From UBA1189 sp045612065 (lineage in GTDB: Bacteria; Bacteroidota; Bacteroidia; Bacteroidales; Bacteroidaceae): DNA of 44,953 nucleotides. Position 1 is the stretch's first letter. Every line of letters begins with the position of its first letter. The notes below the pieces were generated by a model, which had not been told where the DNA came from, made no database searches, and worked only from the letters and a program-made list of their open reading frames with translations. The stretch covers positions 1 to 44,953 of the forward strand of contig JAZKYH010000005.1 in assembly GCA_045612065.1 (NCBI GenBank). The letters run 5' to 3'. Positions 31,219 to 39,692 of the stretch are shown piece by piece. Made by a program: the position numbers and the translations under genes.

Positions 31219-32349
31219 ATGAATAACGAAAACATTAGATTGATAGTCAGCGGTGGCGGTACTGGTGGTCACATCTTTCCTGCCCTGTCGATAGCGAATG
31301 CGGTAAAGGCAAAATGCCCTCATGCCGAGATTCTCTTTGTCGGTGCAGAGAACCGTATGGAGATGCAGCGTGTGCCTGCTGCCGGATATGAAATTATCGG
31401 GCTGCCTGTGAGTGGATTCGACCGTAAGAACCTGCTGAAGAATATTGCCGTGTTGTGGCGTCTGATGAAGAGTCGCAGCAAGGCACGCCGTATCATTCGT
31501 GACTTTGCTCCTCATGTGGCAGTGGGTGTGGGTGGCTATGCCAGTGGCCCTACGTTGAAGGAGGCCGGGGCAATGGGAATCCCTACATTGTTGCAAGAGC
31601 AGAACTCCTATGCTGGAGTGACCAATAAATTGTTGGCCAAGCAGGCCGATTGTATCTGTGTAGCCTACGAAGGCATGGAACGCTTCTTTCCCAAGGAGAA
31701 GATAAAGCTTACGGGCAATCCTGTGAGGCAGAATCTTCTTGAAGCTAACATCACCCACGATGAGGCTGTGCGTACGTTTGGTCTTGACCCGAGGAAGAAA
31801 ACGGTACTTCTCGTAGGCGGAAGCCTCGGAGCGCGTATGCTCAATGAGAGCATGCTTGGAGCATGGGAAACGCTCAAAGACGCTGATGTGCAGTTTATTT
31901 GGCAGACGGGTAAGTATTACTATGAACAGATTACTACGCAGTTGAGTGGACGTGAATTGGAGAATGTGCATGTGTGTGACTTTATCAGTAGCATGGATGC
32001 AGCCTATGCTGCTGCGGACCTCGTAATCTCGCGCGCTGGTGCAGGCTCCATCTCAGAATTCTGTTTGTTGGGTAAGGCGGTAGTGCTTGTTCCGTCGCCC
32101 AACGTGTCGGAGGACCATCAGACGAAGAATGCGCTTGCGCTTGTCAATAAGGATGCTGCGCTCTATGTTAAGGACGTAGATGCTCCACAAGAGTTGATAC
32201 CCCTTGCGCTTGATGTGGTGAAGGATGAAGCGAAATTGGCCAAATTGAGTGCCAACATCTTGACAATGGCCTTCCATCACTCGGCCGAGGTTATCGCCGA
32301 TGAGGTTATTGCATTGGCTTTGAAGTATAAAGAGAAATTGAAGAGGTAA
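31219..32349 (+). CDS. murG: UDP-GlcNAc:lipid I N-acetylglucosaminyltransferase
   Basis: This peripheral membrane enzyme converts lipid I to lipid II. The 376-residue product has the first glycine loop SGGGTGGHIFPA at about residues 10-21, VGGYASGP near 110, LLVGGSLGAR near 195, and the donor-binding SRAGAGSISE block near 273-282. It lies between ftsW and mlaE with only four bases to the latter, so lipid II synthesis and a lipid ABC transporter share a transcript. Confidence 0.95.
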   Translation: MNNENIRLIVSGGGTGGHIFPALSIANAVKAKCPHAEILFVGAENRMEMQRVPAAGYEIIGLPVSGFDRKNLLKNIAVLWRLMKSRSKARRIIRDFAPHVAVGVGGYASGPTLKEAGAMGIPTLLQEQNSYAGVTNKLLAKQADCICVAYEGMERFFPKEKIKLTGNPVRQNLLEANITHDEAVRTFGLDPRKKTVLLVGGSLGARMLNESMLGAWETLKDADVQFIWQTGKYYYEQITTQLSGRELENVHVCDFISSMDAAYAAADLVISRAGAGSISEFCLLGKAVVLVPSPNVSEDHQTKNALALVNKDAALYVKDVDAPQELIPLALDVVKDEAKLAKLSANILTMAFHHSAEVIADEVIALALKYKEKLKR

Positions 32350-32353
32350 CTTC

Positions 32354-33100
32354 ATGATACGCAAGTTGCTACAGTCCTTGGGTAATTACCTGTTGCTGAT
32401 GTGCCGTACGTTTACACGGCCGCAGCGTAGTCGTATCTTCTGGCAACAATATGTTAGGGAGTTTTACCAACTGGGTTATAACTCGTTGTTTATTGTCATT
32501 CTGATGTCGTTCTTCATCGGCGCATTGCTGTGTGTGCAGATTAAGATTAACATTTGGTCGCCTTGGATGCCGCGCTTCACCATCGGTTATGCTATGCGTG
32601 AGGTGATATTGCTGGAGTTTGCTTCAAGTATCATCTGCATTATACTGGCTGGTAAAGTCGGCTCAAATATAGCCTCGGAGATAGGCACAATGCGTGTGAC
32701 ACAGCAGATTGATGCACTTGATGTAATGGGAGTGAACTCGGCAAACCATATACTCCTGCCCAAGATATTGGCCATGTTGAGTGCTATCCCTCTGCTTGTG
32801 ACTTTCAGTATTGCCTCGGGTTTCATCGGGGCATATGTGGTGTGCTGGTTGGGCGGTTTCCTTTCGTTGGGTGACCTAACCTATGGCTTGCAGCACTGCT
32901 ACGAAGGGTGGCACTTGTGGTCGGGTTATGTCAAGTCATTCGTGTTTGCTTTCATCATTGCGAGTGTGAGTGGCTACTTCGGTTACACCGTTCATGGCGG
33001 CAGTATTGAGGTTGGTAAGGCGGGTACGAACTCGGTGGTGGTAAGTAGTGTGTTGATACTCTTTACCGATTTGATTTTAACAAACCTCTTGATGGGATGA
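32354..33100 (+). CDS. mlaE: MlaE-family ABC transporter permease
   Basis: A 248-residue inner-membrane permease of the MlaE/YrbE type, which moves phospholipids between inner and outer membrane. Typical features are the LGYNSLFIVILMSFFIGALL segment near 40-60, then AGKVGSNIASEIGTMRVTQQ near 98-117 followed by IDALDVMGV, and four to six membrane segments. It overlaps the ATPase gene by ATGA (33097-33100). The substrate-binding MCE protein (MlaD) that normally accompanies this pair is not in the window. Confidence 0.9.
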   Translation: MIRKLLQSLGNYLLLMCRTFTRPQRSRIFWQQYVREFYQLGYNSLFIVILMSFFIGALLCVQIKINIWSPWMPRFTIGYAMREVILLEFASSIICIILAGKVGSNIASEIGTMRVTQQIDALDVMGVNSANHILLPKILAMLSAIPLLVTFSIASGFIGAYVVCWLGGFLSLGDLTYGLQHCYEGWHLWSGYVKSFVFAFIIASVSGYFGYTVHGGSIEVGKAGTNSVVVSSVLILFTDLILTNLLMG

Positions 33101-33819
33101 TTACGATTACCGATATACACAAACATTTTGAGGACCAAGAGGTACTTCATGGTATCAGTGCCACGTTTGAGGATGGTAAGACCAACCTTATTATCGGGCG
33201 AAGTGGTTCGGGAAAAACGGTATTGCTGCGCTGCATTGTAGGTCTGCTCACTCCGAGTCAGGGGCAAGTGCTTTACGATGGTCGTAATATTCATAGTTTG
33301 AACAAGCGTGTTGGTGCTCTGCTTCGTCAAGAAATGGGTATGCTATTTCAAGGTGCAGCTCTGTTTGACTCAATGGATGTGTTGCACAATGTGCTCTTCC
33401 CTTTGGAGATGTTCTCTCCCAAGACTTACCGTGAGCAGTTGCAGCGTGCTCGTTTCTGCCTCGACCGCGTAGGCTTGATAGATGCAGAAGGTAAGATGCC
33501 CTCTGAACTAAGTGGAGGTATGCAGAAACGTGTGGCCATAGCCCGTGCTATTGCTTTGGAACCTCGTTATCTCTTTTGTGATGAACCGAATTCGGGACTT
33601 GACCCCATTTCGTCTCGTCTCATTGACCAACTCATTAGCGACATTACCCATGAATATGGAATCACTACGATTGTAAACACTCATGACATGGGTTCGGTAC
33701 GCGGTATTGGTGAGCAGGTACTCTTTATTCATGAGGGACGGGCTGAATGGACTGGAACAGGAGCCACTATTGACCAAACCGATAGTGTGCACTTGCGCGA
33801 GTTTCTCGATCATGCATAG
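33097..33819 (+). CDS. mlaF: MlaF-family ABC transporter ATP-binding protein
   Basis: The 240-residue ATPase partner of MlaE. It has Walker A GRSGSGKT at about 33-40, the signature LSGGMQKRVAIARAIA near 135-150, Walker B and following YLFCDEPNSGLDP near 158-170, and the H-loop in VNTHDMGSV. The usual DEPT is DEPN here. Together with MlaE it is expected to drive phospholipid transport. The coupling to murG suggests coordinated control of wall and outer-membrane synthesis, which is inference. Confidence 0.9.
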   Translation: MITITDIHKHFEDQEVLHGISATFEDGKTNLIIGRSGSGKTVLLRCIVGLLTPSQGQVLYDGRNIHSLNKRVGALLRQEMGMLFQGAALFDSMDVLHNVLFPLEMFSPKTYREQLQRARFCLDRVGLIDAEGKMPSELSGGMQKRVAIARAIALEPRYLFCDEPNSGLDPISSRLIDQLISDITHEYGITTIVNTHDMGSVRGIGEQVLFIHEGRAEWTGTGATIDQTDSVHLREFLDHA

Positions 33820-33844
33820 GATGAGTGAAAATATAGAACAGTAT

Positions 33845-33875
33845 TTTCGTATATCCGCGAATATCACTACTTTTG
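33845..33875 (+). promoter_or_regulatory. Promoter of the PASTA-rluD genes
   Basis: TTTC (33845-33848), 19 bases, TACTTTTG (33868-33875), about 19 bases before the PASTA gene start. It indicates a second transcription start inside the long plus-strand run. Confidence 0.6.
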
Positions 33876-33893
33876 TCCAATATTTGTAAGACT

Positions 33894-34520
33894 ATGAGCA
33901 AAACCATAGATAAAAAGAAACAAGAACCTCAGCAGGGAAAGAAGCCGTTGCGTCTCTTGCTGATTAATGTGTCTGCCATGGCTGTCGTTGTGGTGGTGGC
34001 AGTATTTATTACTTTCCGTTGGATTGACAGTTACACCGAGCATGGTGTTGCCCTCGTGGTGCCCGATGTTACGGGTATGGAGGAGGCGGATGCTATAACC
34101 AAGTTGGGACAACATGACTTCGTGGGCGTGGTAAGTGACCACGTATATATAAAAGGTGTAGCTCCGGGAGAAATCACAGCGCAGCGTCCTGCCGCGCAAG
34201 CGAAGGTGAAGCGTGGCCGTAAGGTGTACCTCACCGTGAGCTCGGGCAATCAGCCTATGATTGCCATTCCTGACATTGCTGACAATAGCTCGCTTCGTCA
34301 GGCCGAGTCACGCCTTCGTGCCGCAGGCTTCAAATTGGCTCCGAACGATACCATTGCTGGAGACCTCGATTGGGTCTATAGCGTACGCTACAAAGGCCGG
34401 GAACTGCAAGGTGGAGAGCTGATTCCTGAAGGTGCCGAGCTGACACTTGTTATCGGTGGCGGTGATAAGATGGAAACCGAGACCTTAGGTGTACCTGCCG
34501 TAGAGGATGGTTGGTTTTAA
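33894..34520 (+). CDS. PASTA-domain membrane protein
   Basis: The start at 33894 (MSKTIDKKKQEP) follows the promoter; an upstream ATG at 33873 lies inside it. About 208 residues: a basic cytoplasmic tail, one membrane segment (about 21-42, LLLINVSAMAVVVVVAVFITF), then two to three extracytoplasmic PASTA units beginning VVPDVTGMEEADAI, AIPDIADNSSLRQAE and a final partial unit ending ELTLVIGGG. No kinase domain is attached. By family it probably senses or binds peptidoglycan. The pairing with rluD is common in Bacteroidota as I recall. Confidence 0.88.
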   Translation: MSKTIDKKKQEPQQGKKPLRLLLINVSAMAVVVVVAVFITFRWIDSYTEHGVALVVPDVTGMEEADAITKLGQHDFVGVVSDHVYIKGVAPGEITAQRPAAQAKVKRGRKVYLTVSSGNQPMIAIPDIADNSSLRQAESRLRAAGFKLAPNDTIAGDLDWVYSVRYKGRELQGGELIPEGAELTLVIGGGDKMETETLGVPAVEDGWF

Positions 34521-34535
34521 GCATTAAGGATAGTG

Positions 34536-35612
34536 ATGTACGGAACTGATGACATTGAAGACCTCTTGGGAGACGAACTGGATCTTGACTCCGTCACGAA
34601 CGAGGATACGGAGCTCTATGAGCACTTCCGCGTAGTGGCAGACAAGGGACAGGAAATGGTGCGTGTGGATAAATTTCTCATCGACCATCTTCCCCACGCT
34701 TCGCGCAATCGAATACAGAAGGCTGCTGAGGCGGGTTGTCTGCATGTGAACGGAAAGCCTGTAAAGAGCAATTATCGTGTGAAGCCGCGAGACATCGTCA
34801 CCCTGATGATGGACCGCCCCCGCATGAGTAACGATATAGAGCCGGAGGATATTCCGCTCGATGTTGTTTATGAAGACGATGACCTCATGGTTATCAACAA
34901 GCCCGCAGGGCTGGTAGTACACCCTGGCTGTGGCAATTATCACGGTACGCTGGTCAATGCCATTGCTTGGCACTTGCGCGATAATCCCAACTATGACCCT
35001 AATGACCCGGGTGTGGGGCTTGTGCACCGCATTGATAAGGATACCTCGGGACTGCTCGTAGTGGCCAAGACTCCTGATGCGAAGACGGCTTTGGGCATAC
35101 AGTTTTTCAACAAAACGACCAAGCGCCATTATAATGCCCTCGTATGGGGTGCGCTGAAAGAGGATACGGGTACTATACGCAGTCAGATTGCCCGTAACCC
35201 CCATGACCGCTTGCAGATGGCTGTCTTCACTGACCCGGCGATAGGCAAGCATGCCGTCACTCATTATAAGGTGTTGGAACGCATTGGCTACGTTACTCTC
35301 GTGGAGTGTATTCTTGAGACGGGGCGCACGCACCAGATTCGTGTACACATGAAACATCTCGGTCATCCGCTTTTCAATGATGAGCGCTACGGTGGCAACG
35401 AGGTGCTCAAAGGCACCACTTCAGGAACATATCGTAAGTTTGTGGCCAACTGCTTCGACACTTGTCCGCGTCAGGCATTGCATGCCCGTACTCTTGGATT
35501 TGTGCATCCACGCACCGGTGAGGAGATGTTCTTCACTTCAGAGCTCCCTGCCGATATGGTGGCCTTGCTCGACCGTTGGCGTACCTACGTGGAAGGTAGG
35601 GCAGAGGGGTGA
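34536..35612 (+). CDS. rluD: 23S rRNA pseudouridine synthase, RluD type
   Basis: The enzyme isomerises uridines in 23S rRNA (helix 69 for RluD). The start is ATG 34536, with a purine-rich stretch just upstream; a GTG at 34533 is in frame. The acidic N-terminal extension is followed by an S4 domain (VRVDKFLIDHLPHASRNRIQ) and the catalytic domain. The catalytic aspartate is D167 in HRIDKDTSGLLV, preceded by INKPAGLVVHPG and followed by RTHQIRVHMKHLGHPL. About 358 residues, the usual length for the family. A terminator follows at 35650. Confidence 0.92.
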   Translation: MYGTDDIEDLLGDELDLDSVTNEDTELYEHFRVVADKGQEMVRVDKFLIDHLPHASRNRIQKAAEAGCLHVNGKPVKSNYRVKPRDIVTLMMDRPRMSNDIEPEDIPLDVVYEDDDLMVINKPAGLVVHPGCGNYHGTLVNAIAWHLRDNPNYDPNDPGVGLVHRIDKDTSGLLVVAKTPDAKTALGIQFFNKTTKRHYNALVWGALKEDTGTIRSQIARNPHDRLQMAVFTDPAIGKHAVTHYKVLERIGYVTLVECILETGRTHQIRVHMKHLGHPLFNDERYGGNEVLKGTTSGTYRKFVANCFDTCPRQALHARTLGFVHPRTGEEMFFTSELPADMVALLDRWRTYVEGRAEG

Positions 35613-35649
35613 AAATCCACTGTGGAATGATGGATAGAACTGAAACTTT

Positions 35650-35685
35650 TTGTCAAGCTTTTTCATATGCTTGGCAATTTTTTTT
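35650..35685 (+). terminator. Intrinsic terminator after rluD
   Basis: TTGTCAAGC (35650-35658) pairs with GCTTGGCAA (35669-35677) with one wobble and is followed by eight T. It ends the transcript that includes PASTA and rluD. Confidence 0.85.
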
Positions 35686-35705
35686 CACCAAAGTGATTTT
35701 TCTTG

Positions 35706-35741
35706 TTCGCACTTGCGAAAAAATATTTTCGCAAGTGTGAA
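35706..35741. repeat. 16-bp hairpin upstream of the DUF805 gene
   Basis: Bases 35706-35721 pair with 35726-35741 with one wobble and a 4-base loop; the core TTGCGAAAA/TTTTCGCAA is symmetrical. It lies about 40 bases upstream of a TACTTTTG -7-like element (35783-35790), so it could be an operator or a second terminator. Confidence 0.5.
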
Positions 35742-35823
35742 AAACGGGTAAGTCAAACGGGCTGTAAGTGAAAAAGTTTGCGTACTTTTGCAAAACGATA
35801 GTATACGATTAATCTTAAAGACT

Positions 35824-36405
35824 ATGCAACCTGCTCAAATGGATTTCAAGGAGGCCGTGAAGGCATGCTTTTCGAAGGCTTTTACATTCACTGGCCGTGC
35901 ACGCCGTTCTGAATACTGGTACTGGTGCCTGTTTGTTTTCATCGTGTCGATGCCCTTTGCGATTCTCCTTGAATTTGTGCCCGAAGACGTGTGGGCGCTG
36001 ATGCTTCCTCTGAGCATGGTGTATTCTGGTTGGAGCATCTTCTGTTCCATTGCCTCCTTTGCTGTGGCTATTCGCCGTCTGCACGATATCGGCCGTAGTG
36101 GTTGGTGGTATGGAGGCATGGTCATTTATGGTTCCATATGGGCATTGATAATGGTTATAGGCGTGTTCGTCGCTTTGTTGTCTGCGGTTGGAGATAGTGC
36201 TGAGCCTCAATTTTCTTCCTTGATTCCTTGGCTGGTGGTGGTGCTTATCACGTACATCCCATTTTTGCTATACGGCATTGTGCTGTTGGTATGGTTCTGC
36301 ACGGACAGTACGCCCGGCCCCAACAAGTATGGCGAGAACCCCAAGGGGGTGGGAACCGTCGTTGAAACTATTGTTCCGAGTGAAGAGATGGAAACAGAAA
36401 ATTAA
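35824..36405 (+). CDS. DUF805 membrane protein
   Basis: The 193-residue product starts MQPAQMDFKEAVKACF; a start at 35788 would lie within the -7 element region. DUF805 marks are FTGRARRSEYWYW, RRLHDIGRSGWWYG and the C-terminal GPNKYGENPKG. About four membrane segments. The family function is unknown; it is often linked to mobile or stress-related contexts. With the next gene it separates rluD from ddl. A TACTTTTG element at 35783-35790 may drive both. Confidence 0.9.
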   Translation: MQPAQMDFKEAVKACFSKAFTFTGRARRSEYWYWCLFVFIVSMPFAILLEFVPEDVWALMLPLSMVYSGWSIFCSIASFAVAIRRLHDIGRSGWWYGGMVIYGSIWALIMVIGVFVALLSAVGDSAEPQFSSLIPWLVVVLITYIPFLLYGIVLLVWFCTDSTPGPNKYGENPKGVGTVVETIVPSEEMETEN

Positions 36406-36427
36406 TAACATAAAACATTAAATAATA

Positions 36428-37681
36428 ATGAAAAAGAACTTTTTGATATTGTCGCTTGCAGCCATGGGTGGTATGCTCTCTGCATGCAGCGAACAGTGCG
36501 AAACTGCAAACTTCGCAGCCCAAGAATCGACTGAGTTGGCAAATGTATATCGTGCACCCTCCTTTGCCGAGCTCGACAATTCGAAGGCGTTGAACGGCAC
36601 TCCTGCAGTGAATTTGAAAACGATATTCGAAGCCACAGGTCCCAAGATTATTACCTCGATGGGTCGTGGTATGAATATTACAGATGCTCAGTATCAGGAG
36701 ATTGCAGAGTTTACGACCAATCTTGTGAGTGGTAATAAGACACAGACTACGAAGTATCAGACGATATTCAAATGGATTGTGAATAATGTGACATACAACC
36801 ACACCAACGTCAATTATTCCAACGACCCCTACGAGGTGTTCAAGAACAAGATATGCGTATGCCAAGGCTATTCGAACCTGCTTGTCGTGATGTGCTATTC
36901 GCAAGATATCCCCGCTGTAGTGGTCAACGGACTCATTTATGGTATGGGACACGCATGGGCATATACTTGTCCTGGTGGCAACTGGACCGTCAGCGACCCT
37001 ACCAATAATGGCTCTTGGCCGATGAGTGACCCCACTAAATACACTCACCTCGTTCCCCGAGATGCTGACGTGGACCTCTTTGCCGATGACGTTGCGGTGT
37101 ATCGCTACAATGACTACTCGCTCAATGTAGATAGAGTGATTACTACGGAGAACCCCTTAGTGGTGCCCTATAGTGCGGGAGGATTTGTTATCAACTCGTT
37201 CAACCCCACAGAGGCTCTGCCTGAGGAGATTGCAGAGGTGTACATCGGTGAGAACATCAAGACCTTTGGTGAGACATACGACATGAGACTCAAAATCAGC
37301 AACTATGGCAAGAACCTGCAAGCTATCCACGTAGCCGAGAAGAATCCCTCCATGCTGAGTCATAAGGGTATTGTATATCGCAAGAATGGTGACGAGAATC
37401 AACTCTACTACATCCCCGGCGGAGCGGAGTATCTGGAATTCCTCCCCATAGAGAAAGTGGATAAGGAAACCGTCAAGGACCATAAGAATGTGAAGGTGAT
37501 ATACTTCCCCGAAGGAACAAAGAGTTTCTCAGGCTCGTCCATAGAAAATTGCCCCAAATTGGAGAAAGTATACATCCCCGAGGACGCAACATTCCCCAGC
37601 AATGCACTCTACAGATGTCCTAAGACCGTAGAGGTAATCCGTGGCAGCATCCCCAGCAGCATCAAGCATGTGACAATGTAA
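36428..37681 (+). CDS. Transglutaminase-like lipoprotein with C-terminal leucine-rich-type segment
   Basis: The 417-residue product has a lipoprotein signal (MKKNFLILSLAAMGGMLSAC, lipobox LSAC, cysteine at 20). The middle part carries the transglutaminase-like catalytic triad: cysteine in KICVCQGYSNL (about 141), histidine in YGMGHAWAYTC (about 176) and aspartate in VSDPTNN (about 190). The C-terminal third (VIYFPEGTKSFSGSS, then KLEKVYIPEDATF) resembles BspA-type leucine-rich repeats. I infer a cell-surface or periplasmic peptidase or amidase-like enzyme with a binding module. It follows the DUF805 gene by 22 bases and precedes ddl by 16. Confidence 0.85.
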   Translation: MKKNFLILSLAAMGGMLSACSEQCETANFAAQESTELANVYRAPSFAELDNSKALNGTPAVNLKTIFEATGPKIITSMGRGMNITDAQYQEIAEFTTNLVSGNKTQTTKYQTIFKWIVNNVTYNHTNVNYSNDPYEVFKNKICVCQGYSNLLVVMCYSQDIPAVVVNGLIYGMGHAWAYTCPGGNWTVSDPTNNGSWPMSDPTKYTHLVPRDADVDLFADDVAVYRYNDYSLNVDRVITTENPLVVPYSAGGFVINSFNPTEALPEEIAEVYIGENIKTFGETYDMRLKISNYGKNLQAIHVAEKNPSMLSHKGIVYRKNGDENQLYYIPGGAEYLEFLPIEKVDKETVKDHKNVKVIYFPEGTKSFSGSSIENCPKLEKVYIPEDATFPSNALYRCPKTVEVIRGSIPSSIKHVTM

Positions 37682-37697
37682 AATCAACAGAACTATA

Positions 37698-38684
37698 ATG
37701 ACAACCAACAACCGCACCATAGCCATCGTTGCCGGTGGCGACTCAGGCGAATACGAAGTATCGCTGCGCAGTGCCGAGGGCATAACTTCGTTCCTCGATA
37801 AGGAACGCTACGTTGTCTATACCGTTATTATTCGCGGTACGGACTGGAATGTGCAACTCCCCGACGGCACAACTTCTTCCATCGACCGCAATGACTTCAG
37901 CTTTATGCACAATGGCGAGCACGTTAAGTTTGACTATGCCTATATCACTATTCATGGCACTCCGGGCGAGAATGGCCTTTTGGGCAGTTATTTCGAGCTC
38001 ATCCGTATGCCGTATTCTACATGCCCGCCATTGATTTCGGCTATGACGTTCAATAAGTTTGTGCTCAACCAATACCTGCGCAGTTTGGGCGTACGCGTGG
38101 CCGAGTCATTGACTTTGCGCCGTCAGGACGTTATCACCACCGACGATGTGGTGAAGGCCGTAGGATTGCCTTGTTTCGTAAAACCTACATGTGGAGGTTC
38201 CAGCTGTGCTACCACAAAGGTGAAGACTCCCGAGGAGTTGTTGCCTGCCGTAGAGGCTGCTTTCGGTGAGGCTGATGAGGTTATGATTGAGGCTTTCATG
38301 CAGGGTACGGAGATTACTTGCGGATGTTACAAGACCCGTGAGAAGAGCGTGGTATTCCCCATTACTGAGGTGGTGGCCCATAACGAGTTTTTCGACTACG
38401 ATGCCAAGTACAACGGCCAGGTGGAAGAGATTACTCCTGCCCGCATCGATGAGGGCATTGCCGAGCGCGTGCGTACGCTCACCTCGCTGCTCTACGACAT
38501 ATTGCGTTGCCACGGCATCATCCGCATCGACTACATCATTACGGAGGGCAACAAGTTGAACTTGCTGGAGATAAATACCACGCCGGGTATGACTGCCACC
38601 AGTTTTATTCCTCAGCAGGTGCGTGCCGCAGGACTTGATATTAAGGATGTACTGACAGAAATCATCGAGGAGAGTTTCGCGTAA
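37698..38684 (+). CDS. ddl: D-alanine--D-alanine ligase
   Basis: The ligase makes the D-Ala-D-Ala dipeptide for peptidoglycan precursors. The 328-residue ATP-grasp enzyme begins with IAIVAGGDSGEYEVSLRSAEG, has THGTPGENG-like (IHGTPGENGLLGSYFELI) near 94, FVKPTCGGSSCATTKV near 158 and the metal-binding NLLEINTTPGMTATSFIPQQ near the end. It is downstream of the transglutaminase-like lipoprotein and is followed by a terminator. Confidence 0.95.
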   Translation: MTTNNRTIAIVAGGDSGEYEVSLRSAEGITSFLDKERYVVYTVIIRGTDWNVQLPDGTTSSIDRNDFSFMHNGEHVKFDYAYITIHGTPGENGLLGSYFELIRMPYSTCPPLISAMTFNKFVLNQYLRSLGVRVAESLTLRRQDVITTDDVVKAVGLPCFVKPTCGGSSCATTKVKTPEELLPAVEAAFGEADEVMIEAFMQGTEITCGCYKTREKSVVFPITEVVAHNEFFDYDAKYNGQVEEITPARIDEGIAERVRTLTSLLYDILRCHGIIRIDYIITEGNKLNLLEINTTPGMTATSFIPQQVRAAGLDIKDVLTEIIEESFA

Positions 38685-38705
38685 TTCTTCCTTTGAGTAA
38701 TATGC

Positions 38706-38745
38706 GAGGCAGCTACCCCATTTCGGAGTGGCTGCTTCTTTTTTT
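38706..38745 (+). terminator. Intrinsic terminator after ddl
   Basis: Bases 38706-38716 pair with 38728-38738 (11 bp, two wobbles) and are followed by a run of seven T. It lies 22 bases past the ddl stop codon. Confidence 0.85.
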
Positions 38746-38937
38746 GGGTGTGTATAGCATTGTCCTATAATAAGTGTTTTTTAGTGTAGGTTTATCAATG
38801 TGTATTGGTATTGCTTGATCTTGTTATCCTATTGGTAATAATTAGATGATGAAAAGTGAAAACTCGACGTCTCCGCTTGAACCTTTTTTGCGAATATTCA
38901 TTAATTAAAGCAAAACTATTAAATCCCTCTGTGCATC

Positions 38938-39636
38938 ATGAAACAGGAACAATCACGACGCATACAGACTTCGGTGCTCAACGCGGCCGAGAAGCGTGTA
39001 CTCGTATGGCTTGCCCAGCGACAGCCTCGGTGGATGACTTCGGACATGCTCACTGCCATCGGTGTGGTAGGGGCTGTTGTAGTAGCTGTGGGCTATGTGC
39101 TCTCAAACTATCACGTAGGGTGGCTTTGGCTGGCTTCGTTAGGCTACGCTATCAATTGGTATGGCGACTCGCTCGACGGGACTTTGGCGCGTGTACGTGG
39201 CACGCAGCGTCCTATCTATGGCTTTTACCTCGATCATAATATTGACGGTGTCACTATGGCCATCATGTGCATTGGCGCGGGGCTGAGTTCGTTGCTCAAC
39301 CTCTATGTTGCCATGAGTGTGTTGGCTGTATACTTGCTGTTATCCATTTCGGTGTATATCAATGCTCATCTCAAAGGGGAGTTCAAGCTGACTTATGCGG
39401 GTATGGGCCCTACGGAATTCCGTCTCATTATGGTGGTGGTGAACACGCTGTTTGTCCTCATTACTCCCTTGCGTGAGTGGAGCATACCTCTTACCCTAAG
39501 TCACATGACCATTCGTTTGGGTGCACTTGACATCGTTGGCCTTATTATTTTTGTCGTGCTCGTTCTCATTTATGTGAACAACTTCGTGCACGATGCCGAG
39601 GACTATGCCAGAGTAGACCCCGTGAAACCATATTAG
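38938..39636 (+). CDS. CDP-alcohol phosphatidyltransferase family membrane enzyme
   Basis: The 232-residue product has the full signature DG-x2-AR-x8-G-x3-D-x3-D: DGTLARVRGTQRPIYGFYLD followed by HNID at about residues 80-103. It has about six membrane segments and a basic N-terminus. It is distinct from PssA at 20919. By family it joins an alcohol headgroup to CDP-diacylglycerol or uses a related CDP-alcohol; the headgroup cannot be read from sequence. The next gene is an acyltransferase, so the pair may make or remodel one phospholipid. Confidence 0.88.
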   Translation: MKQEQSRRIQTSVLNAAEKRVLVWLAQRQPRWMTSDMLTAIGVVGAVVVAVGYVLSNYHVGWLWLASLGYAINWYGDSLDGTLARVRGTQRPIYGFYLDHNIDGVTMAIMCIGAGLSSLLNLYVAMSVLAVYLLLSISVYINAHLKGEFKLTYAGMGPTEFRLIMVVVNTLFVLITPLREWSIPLTLSHMTIRLGALDIVGLIIFVVLVLIYVNNFVHDAEDYARVDPVKPY

Positions 39637-39680
39637 CAGAGACGTCTATCGGGGTAGACAAGGTTTGTAGTCAAAAAACG

Positions 39681-39688
39681 AAAGGAGG
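39681..39688 (+). promoter_or_regulatory. Strong Shine-Dalgarno sequence before the acyltransferase
   Basis: AAAGGAGG ends four bases before the ATG at 39693. Most genes in this window lack such a site, as is usual in Bacteroidota, so the match stands out. Confidence 0.6.
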
Positions 39689-39692
39689 AATC

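Noticed and set aside
30961..31971. 336-codon open frame on the minus strand over ftsW and murG
   Set aside because: Antisense to two conserved genes, histidine- and leucine-rich in a way typical of chance frames.
34524..35366. 280-codon open frame on the minus strand over rluD
   Set aside because: Shadow of rluD; no recognisable features.
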